Positions 42,831-51,896 are shown, counted from the first letter of the stretch. The stretch: DNA of 64,000 bases from Paenibacillus ihbetae (GCF_002741055.1 NZ_CP016809.1:434001-498000), one strand, 5' to 3'. Made by a program: numbers and translations. Notes: generated by a model not told the origin, from the sequence alone.

Positions 42831-43706
42831 ATGACAATCACACAAATCATGATATATGTCCGGGTGGCCGAAACCTTGAGCTTTACGCAGACTGCGCAGG
42901 ATTTGCACATGACGCAGCCGGCAGTCAGCCATGCCATCGCCAGCATCGAGGGGGAGCTGGACGTCAAGCTCCTTCTCCGCGATCGCAAGCGCGGCGTCAT
43001 GCTCACGGAGATCGGCCAGAAGGTGCTTGTCCATTTTCGCGGCATCCTGCAGCATATGGAACGGGCACAGCAGCATATCGCCGCCGAGAAAGGGCTGGAG
43101 GTCGGGACGCTGACCATCGGTGCGTTCCCTTCCGCATCGGCCTACTTTCTTCCGCCAATCATTCGGCATATCCGTCAGCATTATCCGAACCTCGTATTTG
43201 ATCTTCATGAAGGCTCTACCAATGAGGTGAAGGAATGGGTTCATACGAAAAAAATCGAAGCCGGCATCATTCTTCTCCCGGATGATGAGGTGGACCTCAT
43301 CCCGCTATACCGCGACCATATGATCGTCCTCCTCCCGGACGGCCATCCTCTAGGAGAAGGGGACAGCATTGATATCCACCAGCTGCACAATCAGGATATG
43401 GTGCTGTGCAAAGGGGGACATGAGGTTGCGATTATGGATGCCTTCGAGCGCGAGAACTGCCAGCTTCATATCAAGTTTACGACGCATAATGTAGGCACGC
43501 TCGTGAGCATGGTCCGGGAAGGGCTTGGGATTGGGATCGTGTCCTCCCTGGCCATGTCCATGTATCCGCATCATATGACCGTAAAACCGATAACGCCCCG
43601 CATTACCCGGGAGATCGGCATCGCGGTACCGTCCCTTCATAACGCTTCCCGGGCAGTGCGGCTATTTCTTCGGACTGCTGAAGAACTCTTCGGGCAGAAG
43701 CATTAA
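42831..43706 (+). CDS. LysR-family transcriptional regulator
   Basis: A 291-residue regulator from the ATG at 42831. The N-terminal winged helix is clear: YVRVAETLSFTQTAQDLHMTQPAVSHAIASIEGEL (residues 8-42), followed by the co-inducer domain. An in-frame ATG at 42795 has no ribosome binding site; the GAGGAG at 42811 is about 14 bases from 42831, which is long. A perfect inverted repeat (ATAACT, four bases, AGTTAT; 42817-42832) overlaps the start and may be used for autocontrol. The gene is divergent from EamA and close to metE, whose leader has LysR-type boxes. Confidence 0.9.
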   Translation: MTITQIMIYVRVAETLSFTQTAQDLHMTQPAVSHAIASIEGELDVKLLLRDRKRGVMLTEIGQKVLVHFRGILQHMERAQQHIAAEKGLEVGTLTIGAFPSASAYFLPPIIRHIRQHYPNLVFDLHEGSTNEVKEWVHTKKIEAGIILLPDDEVDLIPLYRDHMIVLLPDGHPLGEGDSIDIHQLHNQDMVLCKGGHEVAIMDAFERENCQLHIKFTTHNVGTLVSMVREGLGIGIVSSLAMSMYPHHMTVKPITPRITREIGIAVPSLHNASRAVRLFLRTAEELFGQKH

Positions 43707-43856
43707 GATCATCCGTGCCGAGCATCAAACGATCAATATTGGGCTTGAACAGCACGCATTCACTTGATCCTGATGTGCCTGTTATAATGATACGGTAACC
43801 GATCATATTATCATCGATCGCCTCATGTCATGGTACCAAGGGAGATAAGAACTGGA

Positions 43857-44720
43857 ATGCGTCTTTTTTCATATGCAGCTTCCTTCATTGCCGCATGGCG
43901 GGATTACCCGGCAGAAGCGGATTCCGTGCTTGGAGACCGATATACCGTCAAGCGCATGCTTGGTGAAGGAAGCTACGGAATGATCTACTTATGCGAAGAC
44001 CGGGACAGCAAGGAAATCGTAGCCGTGAAGCAGGCGAGGCCGAGCAAGGGCCATTTGGCCAAAACCCTGCTTCACCGGGAGGCAGCCGTTCTGAAATCAT
44101 TAGAACATCCTCATATTCCAGAGTACAAGGATTTCTTCACGGACAAGAATAAGGACTTTCTGGTGATGTCCTTTATCGAAGGGGATACGCTGGAGGATTT
44201 AATCTTCGACCAAGGCCGAAGGTACACGGAACAGGAATGCCTGAACATTACGCTGCAGCTTTTGGAGATTGTGACCTGCATTCATCAGCAAGGGGTGATC
44301 CACCTTGATCTTCGGATCCCGAACGTGCTGTTTATGAACGGAGAGCTGCGATTAATCGACTTCGGCCTTGCTCGCAGAGTTGGAGAGCCCCCGCCGCTGC
44401 AAAAACCTAAGCGAATATGGACACGAACATCCCGCTTGGATTCCTCAATACCGGCCAAACGGGCCGAAGAAAACTCGGATTTGGCGGATATCGGTCATTT
44501 TATGCTGTTCATGCTGTACTCGGCCTATGAGGTGGAAAACAGTCCGGATCAGACTGAGCGAAGCTGGCAGGAAGAATTGAATCTCTCAGCTGAGTTAAAG
44601 CTCATGCTTGAACGCTTGCTTGGGATCCGGGAACCTTACCAGGGATCCTCGCATTTCATGAATGAGCTGCGCGAGCTCTATTCGTCATACGGCCCGGCAA
44701 TGAGCGACATGCCCGTTTAA
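43857..44720 (+). CDS. Eukaryotic-type Ser/Thr protein kinase, YbdM-like
   Basis: A soluble kinase of 287 residues. The glycine loop is LGEGSYGMIYL, the ATP-binding Lys58 is in VAVKQ, the catalytic loop is HLDLRIPNVLF with Asp151, and the metal-binding DFG is at 168-170 (IDFGLARR). HLD replaces the usual HRD. No membrane helix or PASTA repeats follow, unlike PrkC, so it resembles the small YbdM-type (PrkD) kinases. The ATG at 43857 has AAGGGAG about 11 bases upstream; an in-frame ATG at 43830 has none. The next gene on the same strand encodes a Ser/Tyr/Lys/Arg repeat protein that could be a substrate. Confidence 0.9.
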   Translation: MRLFSYAASFIAAWRDYPAEADSVLGDRYTVKRMLGEGSYGMIYLCEDRDSKEIVAVKQARPSKGHLAKTLLHREAAVLKSLEHPHIPEYKDFFTDKNKDFLVMSFIEGDTLEDLIFDQGRRYTEQECLNITLQLLEIVTCIHQQGVIHLDLRIPNVLFMNGELRLIDFGLARRVGEPPPLQKPKRIWTRTSRLDSSIPAKRAEENSDLADIGHFMLFMLYSAYEVENSPDQTERSWQEELNLSAELKLMLERLLGIREPYQGSSHFMNELRELYSSYGPAMSDMPV

Positions 44721-44841
44721 ATGGTCGCTTCTTCTTTAAATCTCTACAGCGGCGGGTAAAGTTGAATACGGGGTTTATTCTATGATAATATCCGATTAGC
44801 ACGATGAAATGACCTCGAACAAGACAGGAGGCCACAACAAA

Positions 44842-45117
44842 ATGTTTAAAAAGATCGTGAATAAGCTTCTTCACTCCGCATCCAGCACACATGGACGGAA
44901 GCGCTACGACAGCTCAAGACAGCACTATGGCAAGCGTTACAGCAGTTCAGGAAAACAATATGGTAAGCGATACAGCAGCTCAGGAAAGCATTACGGCAAA
45001 CGTTACAGCAGCAGCCACGGATTTTCACGCCGCAAAGCCTCTTCCTCAGACTTCAAGCATCAGCATGGTCACCGTGGGCACGGCTACTATAAAGGCAGAA
45101 AATACAGCTCAAGCTAA
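44842..45117 (+). CDS. Cationic low-complexity repeat protein rich in Lys, Arg, Tyr and Ser
   Basis: A 91-residue protein starting at the ATG at 44842 behind AGGAGG. After a short helical start (MFKKIVNKLLHSAS) it contains three to four copies of YGKRYSSSGK-like units and then a His/Gly/Tyr-rich tail ending GRKYSSS. It is highly basic and has no hydrophobic core, so it is probably disordered or part of an assembled layer. CotG-like spore coat proteins have comparable Ser/Lys/Arg/Tyr repeats and are phosphorylated by a coat kinase, and a protein kinase gene lies 120 bp upstream here. The link is inference. A strong terminator follows. Confidence 0.8.
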   Translation: MFKKIVNKLLHSASSTHGRKRYDSSRQHYGKRYSSSGKQYGKRYSSSGKHYGKRYSSSHGFSRRKASSSDFKHQHGHRGHGYYKGRKYSSS

Positions 45118-45136
45118 CCTGTAAGAAGCACTCCTT

Positions 45137-45159
45137 ACCCTCTTTATTGAGGGTTTTTT
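45137..45159 (+). terminator. Terminator after the repeat-protein gene
   Basis: Stem ACCCTC/GAGGGT with a 6-base loop followed by six T residues. Confidence 0.92.
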
Positions 45160-45262
45160 CATGCTCATAGCCGCCATGCCCCAATTCCACGCCTTGTATC
45201 CTTCGCTTTATTCATCCCCCCCGCCCAGGTCAGCATTTTCAGTTTGCATTTCTTCAACCGCT

Positions 45263-46441
45263 TTACATTCGCTCCGACTGCCGCTCTTGACCGGCTTTCC
45301 GGGCTCCCGCAAACAACCCGATCGCAAGCAGCAATGCCAGCAATACGATGAAGAATCCCGCCCAGCCTAGAACCTCTACAGATGTACGACTCATCACCGC
45401 TCCACCAATGCCCGAGCCTAATGCAAATCCAAATTGAATAAAGGACGTGTTCACGCTGAGGGCGATATCCGGGGACCGGGGCACCCGAGTGACGAGATAT
45501 AGCTGCTGTGCCGGTGATGTCGCCCATGTCGCTACCATCCATAGCATGATCATCACAATGACACCAGGCAACCACCCGTTAACCATCGAGAGCATAAACA
45601 GCATGGCAGCCTGTAAAGAAAGTCCGAAATAGATGGTGAACTTCGATCCCTTGGTATCCGCCACCACGCCTCCGATTCTCGAGCCGATAAAACTGCAAAT
45701 GCCTGCAGCGAACAGAATGCCCGAAAGCTCTGCTGCCGAAAGCTCGGCATTGGCCTTCAGATAAGGCGTGATATAAGTAAATAAGGTAGAGTAAGCGCCA
45801 ATATACAACAGTGTAATCATGAGTGCTAGGACGATCTTGCCATCCTTCAATATCGACAGCTGCATACCGAGCGTGACGGCGCTCCGTTCCCGGATCGAGG
45901 GAACTTTACGGTAAACAGCGAGCAGCGGGATCAGAGTCAAGAGGCCGATTACAATAAACAGCGTTCGCCAGCCCAGCAATTCGCTCAAGAACGTACCGGC
46001 GGGTACGCCAAGAACCAGCGAACCGCTCAATCCCATCAATATGATGCCGATGGCCCTTCCACGATGCTGCACTCCGGCAATCCTGGTGGCTACCGCCATC
46101 GCAACGACGGTGGCGACCCCTCCGCTAAGCCCTTGGAACATGCGGGTAACCAGGATCATCTTAAATGAATGACTTACATAGATCATAAGGCTGCTTAGAA
46201 TGAAAATGCCGAGCGCGATAAGCAGCACGCTTTTACGGTCTGCATTGATCGTAATCGCAATGATGACAGGTGCGCCAATGGCAGCCGCAAGGGCGAACAC
46301 AGTGACAAGCAATCCGGCGGCAGAGGTCGTTACGCTCAGTTCGGCAGCCACCATTTGTATAATTCCGCTGATAATATACTCGACTGTCCCAATCAGAAAT
46401 ACCGCCAAGGCAAGCAAATACACGACCCATTTATTGTTCAT
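45263..46441 (-). CDS. MFS exporter, 12-helix (DHA1) type
   Basis: A 392-residue membrane transporter with about 12 helices. The region after helix 2 has INADRKSVLL, a weak motif A, and MFQGLSGGVATVVAMAV with IGIILMGLSGSLVLGVPAGTFLSELLGW gives the antiporter motif C of drug exporters such as AraJ and Cmr-type pumps. The start overlaps the stop of the MerR gene by 4 bp (ATGA), so expression is coupled to that regulator. The exported compound is unknown, but MerR/BmrR-type control suggests a lipophilic cation or other toxic compound. Confidence 0.9.
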   Translation of the reverse strand: MNNKWVVYLLALAVFLIGTVEYIISGIIQMVAAELSVTTSAAGLLVTVFALAAAIGAPVIIAITINADRKSVLLIALGIFILSSLMIYVSHSFKMILVTRMFQGLSGGVATVVAMAVATRIAGVQHRGRAIGIILMGLSGSLVLGVPAGTFLSELLGWRTLFIVIGLLTLIPLLAVYRKVPSIRERSAVTLGMQLSILKDGKIVLALMITLLYIGAYSTLFTYITPYLKANAELSAAELSGILFAAGICSFIGSRIGGVVADTKGSKFTIYFGLSLQAAMLFMLSMVNGWLPGVIVMIMLWMVATWATSPAQQLYLVTRVPRSPDIALSVNTSFIQFGFALGSGIGGAVMSRTSVEVLGWAGFFIVLLALLLAIGLFAGARKAGQERQSERM

Positions 46442-47265
46442 TCAGCTGCCCCCGCATCCATGATCGGAATTTGGATCTCGATCAGGCACAAGCCCGGTTC
46501 ATCCGATAATGGCACATAGATTTCCCTTCCAGGCTGATCCTCCCGGATGCGATAGCCGTTACGTTCGATCCAGGCGGCCAGGTCCGCGCAAGCCGTTTCC
46601 GAGAACGAAGAATCGGAGCGGAACAGGAGTGTAGCCATCGTTTCAGGGGGCATGCAGCGTTGCTCAAGACCCTCAGGAAGCTTGTAGGATCCCGGTTTGG
46701 CGGCAAAGCCGACCTCCAGCTCGAATGCATGATCCCGGAGGCTGCTTTCCTTCCAAAGCACCGTTTGAGGCCCTGACAGGACCGAACGTGTACTTGCACC
46801 CAGAAGGTCCTGAAAATGTTGAAATAGCTGTGGAATTTCTTCGGCATTGCCTAACGAAGCATAGGAAATATAGTGCAAGGCATCAACCTGCTTGATGACG
46901 GCCTCCTGCTCCGTCTCCATTCTTCCCTCTCGTTCCACAAGCTGCATTCGTTCTTTAATACGAGACAGCTTGGACATTTCGTTCTCCACCAGCAGCTGAA
47001 TCTCACTTTCCTTTAACCTCAGCATGCCGCGAATCTGTTCAGCGGATATATCTTCTTGAAGCAGCTGAGCAATTTGCTGGAGTGTGAACCCGAGTTCCTT
47101 GAAAATGACAATGCGGTTGATCTCCAGAAGCTGCTCGGCGGCGTAATACCGATACCCGGTCGACCTATCGATCCGTGCGGGCTTTAATAACCCGATATGA
47201 TCGTAATAACGCAATGTCTGCAGCGGGATGCGGCTCAGCCTGGAAAACTCGCTGATTTTAAACAA
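46438..47265 (-). CDS. MerR-family regulator with GyrI-like effector domain
   Basis: A 275-residue regulator of the BmrR type. The N-terminal helix-turn-helix reads FKISEFSRLSRIPLQTLRYYDHIGLLKPA, followed by a coiled coil (about 80-120) and a C-terminal effector-binding domain. I prefer a TTG start at 47265, with AAGGTGA a few bases upstream, over the ATG at 47286, which lacks a ribosome binding site. It is co-transcribed with the overlapping exporter gene. A promoter with an over-long spacer and a dyad lies just upstream, as usual for MerR proteins that twist DNA to activate. Confidence 0.9.
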   Translation of the reverse strand: MFKISEFSRLSRIPLQTLRYYDHIGLLKPARIDRSTGYRYYAAEQLLEINRIVIFKELGFTLQQIAQLLQEDISAEQIRGMLRLKESEIQLLVENEMSKLSRIKERMQLVEREGRMETEQEAVIKQVDALHYISYASLGNAEEIPQLFQHFQDLLGASTRSVLSGPQTVLWKESSLRDHAFELEVGFAAKPGSYKLPEGLEQRCMPPETMATLLFRSDSSFSETACADLAAWIERNGYRIREDQPGREIYVPLSDEPGLCLIEIQIPIMDAGAAE

Positions 47266-47297
47266 TAGCTCACCTTCCTCCTTCATATTTCGAATTG

Positions 47298-47329
47298 AGT
47301 ATATACCTTCGAGTCGACTATAAAGTCAA
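47298..47329 (-). promoter_or_regulatory. MerR-type promoter with long spacer
   Basis: Minus-strand TTGACT (47324-47329) and TATACT (47298-47303) are 20 bp apart, too far for normal use. The dyad at 47305-47326 between them matches at 8 of 11 pairs and is centred on GTCGAC. This is the layout used by MerR/BmrR/SoxR-type activators. Confidence 0.7.
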
Positions 47330-47371
47330 GGGGGAAACTCACGATGTTTGGTTTGAGACCACACATTCCCG

Positions 47372-47402
47372 TGAAAAAATGAAAACCGCGAAGCTCGCGG
47401 TT
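47372..47402 (-). terminator. Terminator after the prenyltransferase-fusion gene
   Basis: Perfect stem AACCGCGA/TCGCGGTT with loop AGC (47384-47402), then TTCATTTTTT on the minus strand. Confidence 0.88.
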
Positions 47403-47490
47403 CCCATTGCTGCATCAGCATATATTGTTATCGCACAACTTGATCGATGCACTGAGATGAGTCAAAACCCTCGAGCACGCTGGCGGTCTG

Positions 47491-49884
47491 TTAATTATCG
47501 CGATTCACCATATAATTCAGGAGATGCGTGAGAAAAGCGATCGGACGAGGCAGTTCATCCAAGGCTTCCATCGCCAGGCAATAATGCTCCCACATTTCTC
47601 GTTTGGCGCCTTCAACGCCAAGTATGGTCACAAAAGTCGACGTATTGTTCTCCACATCCTGACGCGTCGGTTTCCCAAGCACATGCTGATCGCCTTCCGC
47701 ATCAAGCAGATCATCCTTGATTTGAAATGCGATGCCTGCATGATAGGCATACCGCTTCAAAACAGAGATCTCCGTCTCGCCGACGCGGGCCAGGATCGCT
47801 GGCATGACCAGCGAAGCCTCGAAAGCAATGCCGGTTTTGTAAAAGCAGATCCTGTTTAATTCCTGAAGCGTGAGCGCCGCCCCCTTGGATTGAAGGTCCA
47901 TCGCCTGCCCCATGCACATCTCCCCGGCTTTTTGCGATGAATAACGCATCAAGCGGAGTACGACCTTCGGATCGAAGCCGGACAGGGATGCTTGTTCTTC
48001 TGTCGCCTTCTGGATCAGGTACAGGCCGGTTAACTCGGCTGTTGAACTGTTATACACTTCATGCAGGGTCGCCCTTCCCCGGCGGGTAGAGGCATTGTCC
48101 TGCGAAGGCAAATCGTCAAAAATCAAGGAAGCGGTATGCATATACTCCAGTGATTTTAAAAGTGGAGTAATCGCTGACGCATCAAGCCCGTATTCCTTCA
48201 CGCCCATCACCCATGTCAGGATGGGCCGCAGCCGCTTCCCGTCCCCATCCAGACTGTAGTTGGCCGCTTCAATCAACGACGTCTTCATCGGGGGATGATC
48301 CTCCGGCTCATCGATGCGAAGCTGATTATTGATCTGCTCGCGGACCGACTGAACCGTATCGAAAAAGGCTTCACGCTCCTGCCTTTCATTTTTCAGGATC
48401 GTAACCATCTGGTCCCGAAGCAGTTTGTCGAGGAAATCCACATCATCCGCCTTTCGGACCATTCGCTGAATGAGACGGTGGAGCTCCGGCTGTCCGGAAG
48501 CGAGGACGCTCATGATCTCGTTATATTTGTCAGAGCCGAGCCGCGCTTTGCACCGTTTAAGACCGTTGATGGCACGATCCAGGATCACCTCGCGCGTCAT
48601 GGCGTCCGAACGGTATACGTTTCGAATCAGATGCGCGATGACCGCCCAGTACAATTCGTAAGGGTTGATCAAATCGGGACGCTGCTCCCTGTATTTCAAG
48701 AAATACGTATACGGCGTTACGGCTCCCTCCCTCATATCGTCGAACATATCCGCGAAGTCATCGGCCAGCTGGTTATAAATGCCGTAATAAAACGTACGCT
48801 GGTCAAAGCCTTCATCCTCCGGGGCGCTCAATACCGAACGAACGATCAATCGCGAGGAAGAGGATTTCAAGATAACCGGCAAATAAAGCTCCTCGTTGGT
48901 GTAATCGGCTTTCGATAAATCCTTCACGCGGTCCAAATGCTGGGAATGAAAAAATACGTACGATTGCTCGAAGAACGGCATTCTGAATTCCGGCCGTTGA
49001 TGTCCTTTAATGTATTCAAAGGCTTCGCGAAGCTCGGCGTGTATAAAGCGGATCAGGTTCATGTTGCTGCCGCTCCATGCTCCAAGCGCCGGTACCGTGC
49101 CCGTGAGCAGTGCGCTCCGGATCATGCGGGAATAACGCTCCTTCTCCTGGTCATTCAGCACCCCGGAATCGAGAAGATCATCGATATACGGGTAAGTCAA
49201 TCCGTAAGAATAACCAAGCCGGATGGCATGATCCAGCCTCCGTGCACGCTCAGCGGGAAAAATTTCGCCGGGAGACTCTTCAATCTCTTCGATGGCATGC
49301 ATCACGACACCGACGATGATTTTGATGAGCTTGCGCTGGGCATGCTCCGGGTTCATGTCTTCGGGGATATGGGCCGCAACGCTTTTCAGCTTGTTCATAA
49401 CCCAGATCACGGCGCTCTCTACGCCTTCCTTCTGGGCCCAGCGGTATAGACCCGCAAAGCTAATGAACGCGGGCTGTTGTCCCCCGCCGGTCCCGGTCGA
49501 GCGAATCAGGAACTGCTCAAGCCCCTTAACGACATGTTGGATCCGGGATTGGGTCTTCGGGCAATCCAGTGCCTTGCCAAGATCCCTCATATAAATATAG
49601 GACACGCTGCGATCCAGGTAGTCTTTCATTTTCCCCGTATAATTCAACCATTTCATATATCGATGGTAATCCCGCGAATCGGGTTTACCCGTGCCCCGGG
49701 TTATAAAGGACAGCCACGGTTGGCGGCCGATATGCTTCCTGCTCCACAACCGGATATCTTCTGCCAGCCCGGTTGCATAGCTTTTATCCGTAACCTGCGC
49801 TTGTAAAATCTCAAAATACCGGGCGGCCTTCTCCTCAGCTTCCTGATACCACACGTCGGCATAATCTGTAAGCTCCACATTCAT
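47491..49884 (-). CDS. Two-domain protein: Asp-rich helical domain fused to a trans-polyprenyl diphosphate synthase
   Basis: A 797-residue soluble protein. The C-terminal third (about 500-797) is a short-chain polyprenyl synthase: GDGKRLRPIL, first Asp-rich motif DDLPSQD (590-596) followed by RRG, and second motif QIKDDLLDAEGD (721-732). The DDxxxxD spacing suggests geranyl- or farnesyl-diphosphate synthesis. The N-terminal 490 residues are also helical and Asp-rich: YPYIDDLLDSG (235-239 core) and YNQLADDFADMFDD (375-383 core). They could be a second prenyl-synthase-like or class I terpene-synthase-like domain. I do not recognise the exact family. The gene stands alone. The gap of about 400 bp upstream has no gene. 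Confidence 0.8.
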   Translation of the reverse strand: MNVELTDYADVWYQEAEEKAARYFEILQAQVTDKSYATGLAEDIRLWSRKHIGRQPWLSFITRGTGKPDSRDYHRYMKWLNYTGKMKDYLDRSVSYIYMRDLGKALDCPKTQSRIQHVVKGLEQFLIRSTGTGGGQQPAFISFAGLYRWAQKEGVESAVIWVMNKLKSVAAHIPEDMNPEHAQRKLIKIIVGVVMHAIEEIEESPGEIFPAERARRLDHAIRLGYSYGLTYPYIDDLLDSGVLNDQEKERYSRMIRSALLTGTVPALGAWSGSNMNLIRFIHAELREAFEYIKGHQRPEFRMPFFEQSYVFFHSQHLDRVKDLSKADYTNEELYLPVILKSSSSRLIVRSVLSAPEDEGFDQRTFYYGIYNQLADDFADMFDDMREGAVTPYTYFLKYREQRPDLINPYELYWAVIAHLIRNVYRSDAMTREVILDRAINGLKRCKARLGSDKYNEIMSVLASGQPELHRLIQRMVRKADDVDFLDKLLRDQMVTILKNERQEREAFFDTVQSVREQINNQLRIDEPEDHPPMKTSLIEAANYSLDGDGKRLRPILTWVMGVKEYGLDASAITPLLKSLEYMHTASLIFDDLPSQDNASTRRGRATLHEVYNSSTAELTGLYLIQKATEEQASLSGFDPKVVLRLMRYSSQKAGEMCMGQAMDLQSKGAALTLQELNRICFYKTGIAFEASLVMPAILARVGETEISVLKRYAYHAGIAFQIKDDLLDAEGDQHVLGKPTRQDVENNTSTFVTILGVEGAKREMWEHYCLAMEALDELPRPIAFLTHLLNYMVNRDN

Positions 49885-50190
49885 TGATGCATTACCTCAG
49901 CTTCTAATTGGATTAGATACGTTATCGTCCGAACATATTCATTCCTATATACGTGAAAGAATCTCATCGGTTACGAAATCGTCATCAGAATATCGTGGAT
50001 GATCCATATTCGGGACTTCGCCAGCTTAGCATTGCAGCTAACGCGGTCTGGAATCGTCTTTTAGTTACAGTCTATGCATGTTCCGTTCCCTCTACCTCAA
50101 CAGCAGACCTTTCGTTTAGCCGGGGGGTCATAGATAGGCATGTAAGAAACATATACTCTTATGCAAACTTTCGCCTGCAAATGCCCGCAG
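49885..50190. other. Non-coding gap upstream of the prenyltransferase-fusion gene
   Basis: No reading frame with a ribosome binding site, and no clear promoter pair or repeat, was seen here. It should contain the fusion gene's promoter on the minus strand. Confidence 0.5.
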
Positions 50191-50222
50191 AAAAAAAGAC
50201 TGCCGAAAAGCTCGACAGCCTT
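50191..50222 (-). terminator. Terminator after yugN
   Basis: A stem with CTGYCGA-type arms and G-T pairs (50198-50222), followed on the minus strand by seven T residues. Confidence 0.75.
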
Positions 50223-50280
50223 GCTTGTCCAGATGCATACCGTAATGACACTTTCGACGGAGCATCAGCGTTCTTCTCTT

Positions 50281-50694
50281 TTATTGAAGATATCCTGATT
50301 CTACTTCCTGCAGCACTTGCTTGGCTTGCTCAATCCATTGCTCGTCCAAAGAGGCATCCGGATCAATCGGCGATTGGAACTGATCAAACAGCGCTCCAAT
50401 CAAACGCGGCTTGGCATGCTTGTCTGTCCCTGTATTGTAGATATGGCGGAAAACAAATGGACGTCCGAGCTTGACTGTGGCCTTGCAACCGCCGCATTCC
50501 CCGTCCAGGCTGCCTCTGATGACATGAAACGGGATCCGGAGCCATACCATTCGTTCATGATCCAGACGCTTATCCAAATACCCGTGCTTATAATCCCAAT
50601 TGCCTGCTAAAGAGAACTGATGGGTACAAAAATATTGATCGATTTCATCGAATCTGCCCTCGATATTCTCCAGCCTCGATTCCAAGTTTCTCAT
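50281..50694 (-). CDS. yugN: YugN-like family protein
   Basis: A 137-residue cytoplasmic protein of the YugN family, which is known mainly from Bacillus and relatives and has no established function. Recognisable blocks are GNWDYKHGYLDKRLD, WLRIPFHVIRGSLDGE and LGRPFVFRHIYNTGTDKHA, then DQFQSPIDPDASLDEQWI. The ATG at 50694 has AAGGGGG nine bases upstream. It is a single gene with its own terminator, divergent from glsA. Confidence 0.9.
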   Translation of the reverse strand: MRNLESRLENIEGRFDEIDQYFCTHQFSLAGNWDYKHGYLDKRLDHERMVWLRIPFHVIRGSLDGECGGCKATVKLGRPFVFRHIYNTGTDKHAKPRLIGALFDQFQSPIDPDASLDEQWIEQAKQVLQEVESGYLQ

Positions 50695-50873
50695 TCGCTT
50701 AGCCCCCTTGCCGTTATAATTAAAGGATGGGCTTAGACGGCTGACGCTATACTTTTATGAGGGCAAAAATAACAGAGCAAAACGGCGCAGCGCATATGAA
50801 GGGATAAAGCGGCTTCCATCAACGAATGCTATTATTACCAATTCTTTATAACTTTGCAAAAGGAGATGGGAGC

Positions 50874-51815
50874 GTGCCATCTTACGAAATCGGAACGATA
50901 CGAGAACGGCTGGCGAATTGGGTGGAGGCGAGCCGACCTTACGCCGCAAGCGGTTGCGTTGCGTCCTACATCCCCGAGCTTGCCAAATCCCCGCACCATG
51001 CCCTCGGAATCAGCCTGCTCCATGCAAGCGGCGAATCCGCTACGGCGGGCGATTGCGGAAACAGGTTCACCATGCAGAGCATCTCTAAGGTCTTTACGCT
51101 GATCCTTGCATTGATGGATAACGGTGAAGAGGAGGTGTTCCGCAAGGTCGGCATGGAGCCGACCGGCGACAACTTCAACTCCATGCTGAAGCTGGAGCTC
51201 GTTCGCCCGGGCATTCCGTTCAATCCGATGATCAACGCAGGGGCTATTACAATATCATCACTCATTCGGGGCAGCAGCCCGGAGGAGGTATACAGACGGA
51301 TCCTGGATTTCCTGCGCGTGCTTGCCGGGAACCAGCGGTTAAGCTGCGATGAGGAGGTGTACCGCTCCGAATCCGAAACCGGTAATCTGAACCGGTCCAT
51401 TGCTTATTTTCTTAAACAAAACGGGGTACTCTCGGGAAATGTCGAGGACGTTCTTGACGTTTACTTCCGGCATTGCTCCATCCAAGCCGATTGCTCCGAC
51501 CTGGCGCGAATGGCGCTGGTCCTTGCTTGCGGCGGTCTTGACCCGCAGACGGGTACCCGGCTGATCCCCCGGCGATATGTCCAGATCGCCAAAACCTTCA
51601 TGACGACTTGCGGAATGTACAATGCATCAGGCGAATTCGCCATTCAGGTCGGGTTGCCTGCCAAAAGCGGAGTCTCCGGCGGCATCTTGGCGCTTGTCCC
51701 CGGGCAGTACGGGATTGGGGTATTTGGTCCCGCGCTCAATGACAAGGGAAACAGCCAAGCCGGCGTCCACTTACTCGAGGTGATATCGAGAGAACTCGAT
51801 TGGAGCATGTTTTGA
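50874..51815 (+). CDS. glsA: Glutaminase
   Basis: A 313-residue serine-dependent enzyme that splits glutamine to glutamate and ammonia. The active Ser69-x-x-Lys72 pair is in FTMQSISKVF, and other family blocks are GDNFNSMLKLE, PFNPMINAGAI and AKSGVSGGI. I start at the GTG at 50874, which has AAGGAGATGG in front; a frame from further left would give an N-terminus unlike the family. The length fits the usual 305-315. Next to it are yugN and a kinase-like gene with no clear joint role. Confidence 0.95.
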   Translation: MPSYEIGTIRERLANWVEASRPYAASGCVASYIPELAKSPHHALGISLLHASGESATAGDCGNRFTMQSISKVFTLILALMDNGEEEVFRKVGMEPTGDNFNSMLKLELVRPGIPFNPMINAGAITISSLIRGSSPEEVYRRILDFLRVLAGNQRLSCDEEVYRSESETGNLNRSIAYFLKQNGVLSGNVEDVLDVYFRHCSIQADCSDLARMALVLACGGLDPQTGTRLIPRRYVQIAKTFMTTCGMYNASGEFAIQVGLPAKSGVSGGILALVPGQYGIGVFGPALNDKGNSQAGVHLLEVISRELDWSMF

Positions 51816-51896
51816 CGACCTAAAGGTCTGGCGACGCTTCATATCAGGGAACGAATCTTCCATCCAACACCGCTAATGATCCGGGCTCCTATTTAC

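Noticed and set aside
47295..47531. A 78-residue frame on the plus strand over the MerR promoter and a terminator
   Set aside because: It covers clear regulatory sites and runs into the 3' end of the fusion gene on the other strand.
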